Source: a virus. From it: DNA of 64,000 nt. The DNA lies in IMG/VR virus record IMGVR_UViG_3300008113_000031, positions 29,786 to 93,785 of that record. One strand, 5' to 3'. The notes beneath the pieces were generated by a model. It saw nothing but the letters and a program-made list of their open reading frames with translations, was not told the DNA's origin and made no database searches. Within the stretch, counting starts at the first letter, position 1. Every line of letters begins with the position of its first letter. This document shows, piece after piece, positions 48,107-57,800 of the stretch. The position numbers were made by a program, and so were the translations under genes.

Positions 48107-48289
48107 ATGTCAGAGAACAAGTTCAAGTACTTTACTGTTACCACAACCACGCTGGTTAAGGCCAAAAGCACGACCGATGCCCAGAAGCTTGCAATGGGTC
48201 GTCGTGGCGTAACTGGTGAGGTCATGTTCAAGGATGTTGAAATCGAGCGAATCTCAGCTGTTGAGGCTCGCGAGCAGATCATCGCCTGA
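48107..48289 (+). CDS. Small abundant-looking protein, shares a domain with the phosphoesterase at 18560
   Basis: A 60-residue protein with a strong ribosome-binding site (AAGGA) and codons far more GC-rich than its neighbours (for example CGT, GAG, CAG and ATC), ending in a clean terminator. This is what a highly expressed gene with host-optimised codons looks like. Nearly its whole length matches the N-terminus of the metallophosphoesterase at 18560: KYF, then a VKA after a Thr-rich stretch, KLA, GEV, and EA following an Ile/Val-Ser. No catalytic residues are seen. It may bind a partner or substrate also recognised by the phosphoesterase. No known family is recognised. Confidence 0.8.
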   Translation: MSENKFKYFTVTTTTLVKAKSTTDAQKLAMGRRGVTGEVMFKDVEIERISAVEAREQIIA

Positions 48290-48306
48290 TTGTAGTATTG
48301 TCCTGT

Positions 48307-48337
48307 GAAGGGGGGACCGTTATACGGTCCTCCCTTC
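48307..48337 (+). terminator. Hairpin terminator after the small 48107 gene
   Basis: A 13-base stem, GAAGGGGGGACCG paired with CGGTCCTCCCTTC (one G-T pair), with a TTATA loop. The tail TGTATATAG is T-poor, so termination may depend on more than a T run. It ends the nucleotide metabolism operon. Confidence 0.7.
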
Positions 48338-48358
48338 TGTATATAGAAAGAATGGCAT

Positions 48359-49051
48359 ATGTTATATGCACAAATGGTTGGAAGAAATGAGTCTTCCAGA
48401 TTTCTAGAACCTGTTCTAGAAAGACTATCTACTCAGGTAGATAAAATAATTTTTACAGACGACTGTTCAACAGATAATACGGCAGAGATTGCCGCAAAGT
48501 ATGCAGAAGTATTTAGTACACCAGAACCCCTTTTTACAAAACACGAGGGACAACTTAGAGCCCTTGCTTGGGGTAACTTAGAAAAGTTTGCCAAAGAAGG
48601 TGACTGGGTTTTGGCTATAGACTGTGATGAAAAACTTTATCATGTTGATGATTTAGATGTTAAGCAGGTCTTATCTAAGTCTGAATTTGATGTAGTCAAT
48701 GTTCGTTTCTATCATATGTGGAGCGAAACACACTATAGAGTAGACAAGCTTTGGGCTCCGAATAACTCTTCAAGAATCTTTAGATTTAAGTCTGGAGCTG
48801 GTTTCCAGAATAAAGCTCTTGCATGTGGGTCTGAACCAACGTATGTTCCTCAGTGGATTCGTCAAAGAAACTACTGGAAAGATTCAGGTCTCATCATGCA
48901 ACATCTTGGTTACACTTATGATGAGGATAAAAAGTCTAAGTATGAAAGATATTCCACTTTAGATGGTGGACAGTTTCATGCCTTAAATCATATTAATTCT
49001 ATTATAGATCCTAATCCAGTATTAATTCAATGGGGAAACTTTGGTATTTGA
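48359..49051 (+). CDS. Glycosyltransferase (GT2-like fold)
   Basis: A 230-residue protein. The N-terminus (MLYAQMVGRNESSRFLEPVL) and FTDDCSTDNTAEIA match the nucleotide-sugar half of GT2 enzymes. LAIDCDEKL is a typical DxD-like metal site. The C-terminal half contains many Tyr, Trp and His. It probably transfers a sugar to a phage or host acceptor. It opens the replication operon after the terminator at 48.3 kb and is directly followed by a protein of unknown function. Confidence 0.8.
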   Translation: MLYAQMVGRNESSRFLEPVLERLSTQVDKIIFTDDCSTDNTAEIAAKYAEVFSTPEPLFTKHEGQLRALAWGNLEKFAKEGDWVLAIDCDEKLYHVDDLDVKQVLSKSEFDVVNVRFYHMWSETHYRVDKLWAPNNSSRIFRFKSGAGFQNKALACGSEPTYVPQWIRQRNYWKDSGLIMQHLGYTYDEDKKSKYERYSTLDGGQFHALNHINSIIDPNPVLIQWGNFGI

Positions 49052-49052
49052 A

Positions 49053-49766
49053 ATGAAAGAAAATAACGTAATATTAGATCCAATTGAGTCAATTATTGAC
49101 TTAACTTTTAAGCTTGAACAAAAGAAAAAGTTTGCCTATGTGAACATTTCTCGTTCAGCAATCAACCTAATGCTTAACGGTAGCGAAAAAAAGCCACCTA
49201 AGTATTTTGTAAAATCACTTACAAAGTGTATGAATATACAAGATCCAAATTTTCTTAAGGCTGTTCCAGTAGAGTTTATTAAAGAAATTGAACTAGGAAA
49301 GCTTTCGGAGTTTGGTCTAGAAAAAGATGGAAAGTATTATGATGCAGGAATGTTTGAATACTTTTTTGCAAATAAAAAAGAAACCGTAGACATATTCATT
49401 AATCACTATATTAGGGAGTCAAAAAATGTCGTTTTATCTTTTCACGATAAGAAAACTGTTCAAAAAGTTTTTGGACAAAATCAGTATGTAGTTTCTGTTC
49501 CATATAATAATTATTACGATAAACTTGATTCTATAATTGCTCAAATATCTGAGTTCGAAGGCGGAGTAGACAGCTGTATATTAGACTGTCCAATGTTAGC
49601 TACGGCTATAGCTCCTAAGCTATGGGAAAATCTAGATATGTCTATATTGGATTTTGGAAAAATTATAAGTTCAATTAGATTCTACTCTCTGCAAAATTCA
49701 GAGAGAGAAAAGTCAGAGTCCGACAACAAAAAGAAGTTCTACAAAAAGCGCAATGAAAAAAAATGA
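49053..49766 (+). CDS. Unknown protein of the replication block
   Basis: A 237-residue protein from the ATG at 49053, placed just after the glycosyltransferase stop. It has an N-terminal helical region with a basic patch, a central mixed part, and a highly charged C-terminal tail of Lys, Arg and Glu. The centre (VVLSFHDKKTVQKVF) looks like a Rossmann-type strand-helix pattern, which could fit a second sugar- or nucleotide-binding fold. No motif allows a firm name. It overlaps the nuclease gene by 14 bases. Confidence 0.65.
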   Translation: MKENNVILDPIESIIDLTFKLEQKKKFAYVNISRSAINLMLNGSEKKPPKYFVKSLTKCMNIQDPNFLKAVPVEFIKEIELGKLSEFGLEKDGKYYDAGMFEYFFANKKETVDIFINHYIRESKNVVLSFHDKKTVQKVFGQNQYVVSVPYNNYYDKLDSIIAQISEFEGGVDSCILDCPMLATAIAPKLWENLDMSILDFGKIISSIRFYSLQNSEREKSESDNKKKFYKKRNEKK

Positions 49767-50406
49767 TTGGGATGAAGAAAAAGATAACACCGAATACATG
49801 GTTGATCTTTTGTTTGATACCTCTCTCAGTCTAAATGAAATAGCCAAAGAAGTAGGTTGGCCTCTAGCCAAAGTTAATCAAAAAATTAATCAGATAGGTT
49901 TATCTTGGTTAAAAAACTCTAGAAAAAAAATGTCTAGGGGTCAAACTTCTTTGACTGCTATTATGCAGAAACTTCTTCCTGGAGAAAAAATAGTTAATGA
50001 ATTTGTCCTTGAAGACAAGTTGAGACTTGATGTTTATTGTCCGTCTTATAAAGTCGGTGCAGAATACCACGGTAGACAACACTTTTATTACACTGGACAG
50101 TTTTTTGAATCTAGATATGAATTTGAAGAAGCGCAAAAAAGAGACCAAAAAAAGATAGAGCTATGCAAGCAAATGGGTATAGCTCTTATTATATTTAGAT
50201 ACAACGACATGCTCACAGAAGAAGCAGTCTATGATAGACTATTAGACGCAATAAGAAGCTCTCCTTATATTAAGGAAGAGAAACAAAAGAATAGTTATTA
50301 CTCAAGTAAAGCTTATCTAGACTCTAAAAAGCGTCGTTCTGAACTGAGAAAAAAAGCATACAGAGATCTAAAGCAGCTAAGAAAAAAGAACGATGGAAAA
50401 AGCTGA
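49753..50406 (+). CDS. PD-(D/E)XK endonuclease with N-terminal helix-turn-helix (DUF559-like)
   Basis: A 217-residue protein. Residues 15-55 look like a helix-turn-helix (SLNEIAKEVGWPLAKVNQKI). Residues about 75-150 match a DUF559/VSR-like nuclease: LRLDVYCPSYKVGAEYHGRQHF with the Asp and a Glu-x-x-Gly-x-Gln-His, then RDQKKIELCKQMGIALIIFRY. The C-terminus is very basic. A DNA endonuclease acting in recombination, repair or restriction-like cleavage of host DNA is likely. It overlaps the helicase gene. Confidence 0.8.
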   Translation: MKKNDWDEEKDNTEYMVDLLFDTSLSLNEIAKEVGWPLAKVNQKINQIGLSWLKNSRKKMSRGQTSLTAIMQKLLPGEKIVNEFVLEDKLRLDVYCPSYKVGAEYHGRQHFYYTGQFFESRYEFEEAQKRDQKKIELCKQMGIALIIFRYNDMLTEEAVYDRLLDAIRSSPYIKEEKQKNSYYSSKAYLDSKKRRSELRKKAYRDLKQLRKKNDGKS

Positions 50407-51847
50407 AGAATACCAAGATACACCAATTGAATATCAAGTATTTGCACTGTCGTTAAGACAAGACGGTGCAATAGACTACTTTGCAGAAAATTTACCTCAA
50501 GAGATTGTTGGTATTAACCATGGCCAAAATGGTATTCATGAATTCTATCTTGCGCTGTTAGCTTATCGTTCTGCTACCCAGCTATCAATAGTTGACCCGG
50601 TTGGTTTTAGAAACTGGCTTGAGTCAGAAACCGACATAAGAGAAGGTTTAGGTGGCAATGCTGGAGTAGATATCATTATGGATGTTCTCTTCTCGCTTGA
50701 GTTATCAACAGTAGATTCAGTTGTCCAACTTATTAAACACAAGGCTAATAAAAAGAAGCAGATTGATTACCTGCAAGAACTACAGGTAATTCTAAATCAA
50801 AAAGGTGTTAAGTCAGAAAAAGACTTAGCAAGAATATCTTTAATTACTTCTGAGATTAGAGAGCTTGAAAATCAGCTTAATTATGATCCACTAGAAAAAC
50901 TTACAACCGCTATCGACATATCCAACAGAGCAGAGTCGCTGTTGGATATACCAAGTTTTCTTCCTACACAATTTAAGTCTTTAAATAGGGCTATGGGATA
51001 TACAAATGACGGAGGCTTTTACAAGGGAGCAGTTCACGCAATTATTGCCCCATCAGGTAAGGGTAAAAGCACATTTGCAAAATGTTTAGCCAATAATTGG
51101 GTTGAGACTGGGCATACTGTTTTATATGTGAACTTTGAAGAAGCTGTAGGGCACTGGGAGAGAATTCTAATGACACAGGTTATAGGCAGAAATGTTTATG
51201 CCGAGGCAGAAAGTTGGACTCCTAGTGAAAGACATAAGTATCTATCTATGTTTAGGTCTAAACTAGAAGAGTGGGGCAACAGATTAATGGTCAGACATGA
51301 CCCAGAAACTCCTTACTTTGAGGATCTAGAAAGATGGCTTAGAGATATCATCGACTATGCTGAAACCCCTGAGGTAGTCATTATAGACACAATACAGTCA
51401 ATGTTTACAAAAGGCGGTAAAGGTAAACCTAGATGGGGTGAGTTTGAAGAGATGATGGTAAAGCTAGAAAAGCTAGCTAGAGATATGAATTGTGTCTTGA
51501 TAATTACCGCTCAAGAAAACTCTAACAGAATGAAAGAGAGAAGAGAAGTTGTACAACAATCTGACACTGGTGGATCCTTGGCCATTCAGCAGAAGTGTGC
51601 AGTAACAATCTTTATAACTGAAAAGAAGCTTATCAGTGGCGATGACGCAGAAGATGAAAATATTATGCAGCTTCAAATACCAAAGAACAGAATCACTGGT
51701 TCTAGCTTTGTTTACAATCCACCACTTGTAAAGTACGTTGACTCAAGAAAAGCTTACGAAGAATATGAGCCAGTCAACCAAGAAGACTATGATGATACTA
51801 GTTCTTTACTGGATGATCTATTAGATGATGAGGATTTTGACATATGA
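50393..51847 (+). CDS. DnaB-like replicative helicase
   Basis: A 484-residue protein. Walker A is APSGKGKST near residues 219-227, and Walker B-type VVIIDTIQSM lies near residue 327. The RecA-type core is complete, with an upstream helical N-terminal domain and an acidic tail (DDLLDDEDFDI). The arginine-finger region and final strand are recognisable. It would unwind DNA at the phage fork. Its neighbours encode a nuclease-like protein, an HD protein and an AEP primase, and DNA polymerase III follows, so this is a replisome operon. It overlaps genes on both sides. Confidence 0.88.
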   Translation: MEKAEEYQDTPIEYQVFALSLRQDGAIDYFAENLPQEIVGINHGQNGIHEFYLALLAYRSATQLSIVDPVGFRNWLESETDIREGLGGNAGVDIIMDVLFSLELSTVDSVVQLIKHKANKKKQIDYLQELQVILNQKGVKSEKDLARISLITSEIRELENQLNYDPLEKLTTAIDISNRAESLLDIPSFLPTQFKSLNRAMGYTNDGGFYKGAVHAIIAPSGKGKSTFAKCLANNWVETGHTVLYVNFEEAVGHWERILMTQVIGRNVYAEAESWTPSERHKYLSMFRSKLEEWGNRLMVRHDPETPYFEDLERWLRDIIDYAETPEVVIIDTIQSMFTKGGKGKPRWGEFEEMMVKLEKLARDMNCVLIITAQENSNRMKERREVVQQSDTGGSLAIQQKCAVTIFITEKKLISGDDAEDENIMQLQIPKNRITGSSFVYNPPLVKYVDSRKAYEEYEPVNQEDYDDTSSLLDDLLDDEDFDI

Positions 51848-52626
51848 AAGAATTAAGCGTAGAAGCAATTAAAGATTATCAAACCTGTGCTTTGCTATAC
51901 AATTATAGGTACGAAGAAAAAATAGTGGAAACAATTCACTCAAGAGAATTATTTAGTACAAAATTTGAAAACACATTAAAAAGTGTTATTAATTATTTTT
52001 TCTATAAAAAACAAGGTGGCTTTACGCCTTCATACTCATCTCTATTAAACAGATGGGAAAAGCTTTGGTTTTCAAAAGACACTACAGCTTATGACATTAT
52101 ACATGAACAGCATGAAAGTTTTTATGGCAATACGGCAAGCTTGACCTCCAAGGCTGCTGCTGCTTTGCTAGATTTTTATAATCAATTTGCAGAAGATACT
52201 GCAATACCCATGGCTATAGATCAACCTTTTTATGTTCCGGTGGGTAACAGTGTTAAAATAAAGTCTCACTTTGATCTAATCCTTTATAAAAATAATGAAT
52301 ATTATGTTTACAAATGGGTATTTAACTTTAGGACTTCTCATACGTCTCTTTATCAGATAGACTTTTCTGTTTTAAGTGAAGCGTTTAGACACAAGTTTCC
52401 GCACAAGGCACTTAAAGTGCACTTTGGTTACTACGATATATTGGCTGCTTCGCAAAAGTTTGTGGAGTACGAGGTCAATGAAGAAGATTCTAAAGCATTA
52501 AAGTATTGGTGTAGTACAATAGAAGAAGATGAAAAATATGTTCCCAGAAGAGGGTTAACATCATATTGTAAAAAATGTCCATTTGATAAACCGTGTTCTA
52601 AATGGAAAGATTGGGAAAAAGACTAA
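51844..52626 (+). CDS. PD-(D/E)XK-fold protein with a degenerate active site and Fe-S-like cysteines
   Basis: A 260-residue protein with the shape of a RecB/Cas4-type nuclease. It starts with SVEAIKDYQTCALLYNYRY and ends with YCKKCPFDKPC, which supplies the cysteines that hold an iron-sulfur cluster in that family. In the core, the strand KSHFDLILY keeps one Asp, but the usual (D/E)-x-K pair after it is replaced (YYVYKWVF), so nuclease activity is doubtful. It may be a DNA-binding scaffold for the helicase upstream, perhaps as a counterpart of the active nuclease at 58926. It overlaps the HD gene by one base. Confidence 0.75.
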   Translation: MKELSVEAIKDYQTCALLYNYRYEEKIVETIHSRELFSTKFENTLKSVINYFFYKKQGGFTPSYSSLLNRWEKLWFSKDTTAYDIIHEQHESFYGNTASLTSKAAAALLDFYNQFAEDTAIPMAIDQPFYVPVGNSVKIKSHFDLILYKNNEYYVYKWVFNFRTSHTSLYQIDFSVLSEAFRHKFPHKALKVHFGYYDILAASQKFVEYEVNEEDSKALKYWCSTIEEDEKYVPRRGLTSYCKKCPFDKPCSKWKDWEKD

Positions 52627-53297
52627 TGACAAAAGACTCAATTTTGGATGAGATCCTAAATAAAGAAAAAGACTCAATTTCTATAGGGGAAGAAAACAGT
52701 ATTCTTCAACCATTATCAGAAGAGATTGAGATGATATCTGACGATAATATTAAAAGTTTTGTTAAATCAATATTATTAAGAGCAGATTCTTTTTGGACAA
52801 TACCATCTAGTTTTTCTGGCAAGTATCATCCAGCTGATGAGCATAACGAAGGTGGCAATGTCCTTCATACTAAAAGAGTGGTTAGAGCTGCTAGTGTGAT
52901 AGCTGATTCATATTCTTTGTCAACTGAAGAAAAAGACATCGTCTATGCCGCTTGCCTATTACATGACGCCACTAAGGGAATTAAGGATAAGGATGAAGAT
53001 TTTTTTCATTACGATCCAATGCATCCATATACAGTTGGAAGACTAGTGAAACAATGTCAAGAGTATGACAAAAAGTATGCAGGGGAGCTGCAATCTTCTA
53101 CGCTTTTCTTATCAGAAGAAGTAGTTCAGTCTATTCTAAGATTAGTTAGATGTCACCTTGGTCCTTGGTCCCCAATTCCGGAAACAATACCAGTAACTTA
53201 TCTGGACATGATCGTACACATTTCTGATAACATTGCTTCTAAGCTGCATTATTTGGTTGACGGAAATCATGTAGTAAAAGACAGATGGAAATTTTAA
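52626..53297 (+). CDS. HD-domain phosphohydrolase
   Basis: A 223-residue protein from the ATG at 52626, which overlaps the upstream TAA. The metal site can be read as HTKRVV, LLHDATKG (HD pair), HCxx-type RCHLGP and a later Asp (SDN). The N-terminal 50 residues are helical. HD proteins cleave nucleotides or cyclic dinucleotides; the substrate cannot be told. The place between helicase and primase suggests nucleotide pool control or defence against host nucleotide signals. Confidence 0.8.
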   Translation: MTKDSILDEILNKEKDSISIGEENSILQPLSEEIEMISDDNIKSFVKSILLRADSFWTIPSSFSGKYHPADEHNEGGNVLHTKRVVRAASVIADSYSLSTEEKDIVYAACLLHDATKGIKDKDEDFFHYDPMHPYTVGRLVKQCQEYDKKYAGELQSSTLFLSEEVVQSILRLVRCHLGPWSPIPETIPVTYLDMIVHISDNIASKLHYLVDGNHVVKDRWKF

Positions 53298-53298
53298 G

Positions 53299-53457
53299 TT
53301 GGACGACAGAATACCGAAAAGATATTATTTGCTATCTAATATAGATTCTATAATACAAGAATCTGTTTATTATAGATCGTTTTCAGACGATCTTAAATCG
53401 GATAGAATAGTTCTATATGAGTTTGGAGAAGAGTCTGGTAAGGCTCATATAATATGA
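53299..53457 (+). CDS. Small acidic protein, TTG start
   Basis: A 52-residue gene that fills the space between the HD gene and the primase gene. TTG at 53299 lies one base after the upstream stop and its TGA overlaps the primase ATG (ATGA). It is rich in Asp, Ser, Ile and Tyr. No family is recognised. The tight coupling on both sides supports a real gene despite the weak start. Confidence 0.6.
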   Translation: MDDRIPKRYYLLSNIDSIIQESVYYRSFSDDLKSDRIVLYEFGEESGKAHII

Positions 53458-54662
53458 AAATATCAAACGATCCAACAAAGTACACTTATGCGTGGAGACA
53501 CGTGGAGCTAGCAAGACACGTACCTTCTCTGAATAGAATAATAAGAGAAAAAGTAGATGGGATACCAATACTTTTAGATGTTGACCACCTAAGTAAATAT
53601 GTTAAAAAGCATAACAATATCGGTATATATACATCTATATGGCATTACAACGACCAAGATATAGAAAAGTCCACTAGACTAGGTTCATTGTATTTTGATA
53701 TAGATAATGAGGATGTCAATATTTCTTTGTCAGAGTGCAGAACTCTTTATAATTATTTAATAAAATATATACCACAAGAATCTATTGTTGTTTATTACAC
53801 TGGTAAAAAAGGCTTCCATATTGAGTGCGAGGCAATAGCCTTAGGTATAAACCCCTCAAATAGTCTGCATCGTACATTTAGATTTATTGCAGATGACCTT
53901 TCTAAGCAACTTAATCTTACTTCTTTGGACTTCAGTGTCTACGATCAAAGAAGAATGTGGAGATTACCTGGCTCAAAACACCAAGAGACTGGGCTATATA
54001 AAACTAAACTACCGACAGAAATTATAAATTCTGATATACAGACTATTATTGAATACTGTTCAACCCCAAAAGATAATACTGTTTTAGATCAAGAGTTTTC
54101 TTACACTGCAAATGAATGGTATAGAGAATACTCTTATAAGATGGAAGAAGAAAAGAATAAACCAAAAGATATTCTTGCATACTTTAATCAATATGGTTCT
54201 AAAAGTAGAATTGATCTTCAAGACTCACAAAAGGTTTTTGACAAAAATAGACTTCTGTCCAACTGCTCAGCTTTTCAAAGAATAGAAAAAGAAGCTAAAG
54301 AAAAAAATCATCTTGACCATGAATCTAGATTATTTCTATGCTCTATTCTGACATATACAGACGATGCTATTTTATATTTAAACCAGATACTAAGTCACTG
54401 TGAAGACTACAATCCCAAAAAGTCTTCAGCTCATATTAATGATTGGATTAAAAGAAGAGAGATTGGCATTGGCGGAAGACCATACACATGTGAGCGAGCA
54501 AATGCTGCGGGTGTTGGCTGCGGTGACTGTTCTTTGGAACATAATAAAAAGTGGGTTAAAATAGGAGAAAAATATGTGGAAACAGACGAAAAAGTATCTC
54601 CTTCTCCAATAAGATTCGCATATAATGTAGTAAAGAAAGGTGGTGAGAACAAAGATGATTGA
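53454..54662 (+). CDS. Archaeo-eukaryotic-type primase (AEP) with cysteine cluster
   Basis: A 402-residue protein. The AEP catalytic pattern is clear: LYFDIDNED with Asp82 and Asp84, then the GKKGFHIEC motif with His122, then SLDFSVYDQRRMWRLPGS with Asp159. The C-terminal region (about residues 340-375) has a cysteine cluster (CERANAAGVGCGDC) typical of the accessory part of such primases. It makes RNA or DNA primers for the polymerase III alpha encoded just downstream. The mix of AEP primase, DnaB helicase and bacterial-type Pol III is of note. Confidence 0.88.
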   Translation: MKISNDPTKYTYAWRHVELARHVPSLNRIIREKVDGIPILLDVDHLSKYVKKHNNIGIYTSIWHYNDQDIEKSTRLGSLYFDIDNEDVNISLSECRTLYNYLIKYIPQESIVVYYTGKKGFHIECEAIALGINPSNSLHRTFRFIADDLSKQLNLTSLDFSVYDQRRMWRLPGSKHQETGLYKTKLPTEIINSDIQTIIEYCSTPKDNTVLDQEFSYTANEWYREYSYKMEEEKNKPKDILAYFNQYGSKSRIDLQDSQKVFDKNRLLSNCSAFQRIEKEAKEKNHLDHESRLFLCSILTYTDDAILYLNQILSHCEDYNPKKSSAHINDWIKRREIGIGGRPYTCERANAAGVGCGDCSLEHNKKWVKIGEKYVETDEKVSPSPIRFAYNVVKKGGENKDD

Positions 54663-54858
54663 AGATCCAGATGATGTTATAGGAGTATGTAGTGAGTGTC
54701 ACTCAGATCAACCAGACGCATACATGTACAGGAGCCCATTTGCACAAAGTGGTTCAAATGTACCATGTAAATATTGTGGTGGAGTAGTTGTAATAACATA
54801 CAGAGAAACACGAGATGATGCGCTAGATCAAAGCGATAGAAATAGAGGAGTAAATTGA
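54655..54858 (+). CDS. Small zinc-ribbon protein
   Basis: About 67 residues from the ATG at 54655. Two Cys pairs, CSEC and CKYC, spaced by about 27 residues, form a classical zinc ribbon. The C-terminus is charged. It overlaps the primase stop by 8 bases, and the polymerase start overlaps its own stop. It may be a subunit or partner of the primase or polymerase. Confidence 0.75.
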   Translation: MIEDPDDVIGVCSECHSDQPDAYMYRSPFAQSGSNVPCKYCGGVVVITYRETRDDALDQSDRNRGVN

Positions 54859-57800
54859 AAAACTGGACTAACCTACATAACCACACAGTCTACTCTATGT
54901 TAGATGGACACGGTAGGGTTGAAGAGTATTTGTCAAGAGCAAAGGATCTTGGCATGGTGGGCTTGGCAACAACCGACCATGGCAATATCCACTCTTGGCT
55001 TGACTTTTATGAAGCTGGCACTTCAATGGGAGTAAAGCCTATTCTTGGCTCTGAGTTCTATCAAGCTAGAAAAACTAGATTTGACAGAGACGAAGAAGAA
55101 AGAGCTGGCAAAGCAAAGAATGAATGGGAACAAAGAGGCCCATACCACATAACCATTCTCGCAAAAAACAATGTAGGCTATAAAAATATTATAAAGATTT
55201 CTTCTAGGTCATATACCGAAGGTTTTTATGTCAAGCCTAGAATAGATCACGATCTCATTGCCGAACATTCTGAAGGGATTATAGTCCTATCTGGGTGTTT
55301 GAATCGGAGAAGTCGCACAAGCTCTTCTTAGAAATGACTATGACTTTGCGCTTAATGCCGCATTAAAAATGCAGGACATTGTTGGTAAAGAAAATTATTT
55401 TATTGAAATCCAAAACCATGGTCTATCTGAGCAGATTAGAATAACAAATCAGCTTGTAGAGATAGCAAATAAAATAGGTGCCAGAATAGTTCCAACTGGC
55501 GACTGTCACTACGTGCACAAAGAAGACGCACACGCTCATGACATTATGTTATGCGTTGCTACAAACAGTAACATCTACACGGAAAATAGATTTTCTTTTA
55601 GTGGAGATAATTTTTATCTTAAGTCTTATGAAGAAATGGCTTCAACTTTTGATGAATCTTGGTTAGCAAATACACTCCATGTATCTGAAATGGTTGATGT
55701 TAATCTAAGTTTTGGCGATCTTTATTTCCCTAATTATCCTATACCAGGTAGTCAAGATGTTGATTCGTATTTAAACGAGTTAGTTTGGTCTGGTTTAAAA
55801 ACTAAGTACGGCGAATCATTACCAGAAGATGTTGTGTCAAGAGCTAATCATGAGTTAAGAGTCGTCAAGGAAATGGGATTTCCAGAATACTTTTTGGTTG
55901 TTTCTGATTTAGTTAACTGGGCTAAGGATAATGACATTAGAGTCGGATGGGGTAGAGGATCTGCAGCTGGAAGCATCCTCTCCTATGCCCTAGGAATTAC
56001 TAACTTAGATCCATTAAAGTTTGGCCTTATGTTTGAAAGATTCCTTGTAGAAGGAAGAAAGTCAATGCCTGATATTGACTTAGACTTTGATGATAGGCAT
56101 CGTGATAAGGTTATTGATTACGCAAGAAATAAATATGGTCACGACAGAGTTGCGCATATATGCACATTTAATAAGACTGGCGCAAGACAGTCAATCAGAG
56201 ACGCAGCCAGAGCATTGGGTCACGACTTTGCAACTGGGGACAAGGTATCAAAGTTAGTTCCACCTCCTGTTTTAGGTATATCAAAAAACTTAGATGAATG
56301 CATGCAAGTTTCTGAATTCAGAAAAGAGTACGATTCCAGCGAAGATAGCAAGACAATTATTAATGCAGCGTTTGGCTTAGAGGGTCTAGTAAGACAGACT
56401 GGAGTTCATGCTGCAGGAGTTGTTATCTCAAGAGGTCCGCTTACAGACTATCTCCCTATCATGCAAAAGGGTTCTGACTCACCAATAGTTACCCAGTGGG
56501 ATATGGGTAGAGTTGAACAATGCGGACTGTTAAAGATTGACTTCTTGGGCTTAAGAAACTTGGGTGTAATCGATCATTGTTTGAAGCTGTTACAAAAAAA
56601 TAAAGACATAGTTATTGATCTAGATGAGATTCCATTAGATGATAAAAAGACTTTTGATGAACTATGCAAAGGGAATGCAATAGGCGTATTCCAGCTTGAA
56701 TCTTCTGGCATGAGACAGTTAATGGTTCAACTACAGCCACAAGATATTAAAGACATCATGGCCCTGATATCCCTTTATAGACCAGGCCCTATGGGATCTG
56801 GAATGGATAAGCTTTATATCAATAGAAAACATAATAGAGTTCCAATTGATTACGAGCATCCAGCTATGAAATCTGCCCTACAAGACTCCCTTGGCATCAT
56901 GCTTTACCAAGAGGATGTTTTAGCAGTAGCAAAAGACCTTGCTGGCTTTAGCGTTCCAGAAGCCGATGATCTAAGAAAAGTAATTGGCAAAAAGCAGATG
57001 GATAAAATTCCAAAGCTTAGAAAGAAATTTGTTGAAGGCTGTCTGGCTACTGTAGATATAACAAAAGAGAAAGCTGATAAAATATTCTCTGACATTGAGT
57101 ACTTTGGTGGCTATGGCTTTAACAGAGCACACGCAGCAAGTTATGCTATGGTTTCCTATATCACAGCGTACTTAAAGACCCATTACGCGGCAGAGTACAT
57201 GGCTGCACTTCTCACGTCTGTAGCCGGCAACAAAGATAAGTCTGCACTATATTTATCAGACTGTAGAAACCTTGGAATTAAAGTTGCCCCTCCTTCAATT
57301 AATCTTTCAATGCACGACTTTGAAGTAGTTTCTGATACGGAAGTATTATTCGGCCTCTCTGCCATCAATGGCATCGGTCCTGCCATAGCAGATGCGATTA
57401 TTGGATGCAGAGATTCTGATAAGCCATATAAATCAATGCATGATTTTATGCGTAGGTGTGACTCTGTAATACTTAAAAAATCAACTATAGAACACCTAGC
57501 TGCTTCTGGAGCATTTGATGAGTTGGTGACTTTAGATGAGGAGATAGAGTTAAACAGAAGAAGAGAGCTAGAAATTCTAGAAAGAGAAAAAGCCGAACTT
57601 GGGATCTATGTTTCAAAGCATCCGATTGAAGGCGTTTGGGATGCGATTAAACCAAAAATAGACTCTGAAATATTTGATTTGTCAGACTATTCAGCTGGTT
57701 CCAAGGCGAAAGTTGGCGGAGTAATAACTTCTTGTAAAAAAATGATAACTAAAAAAGGTATGAAGATGTTCAAAATGAACATTGAAGACCTAACTTCTGG

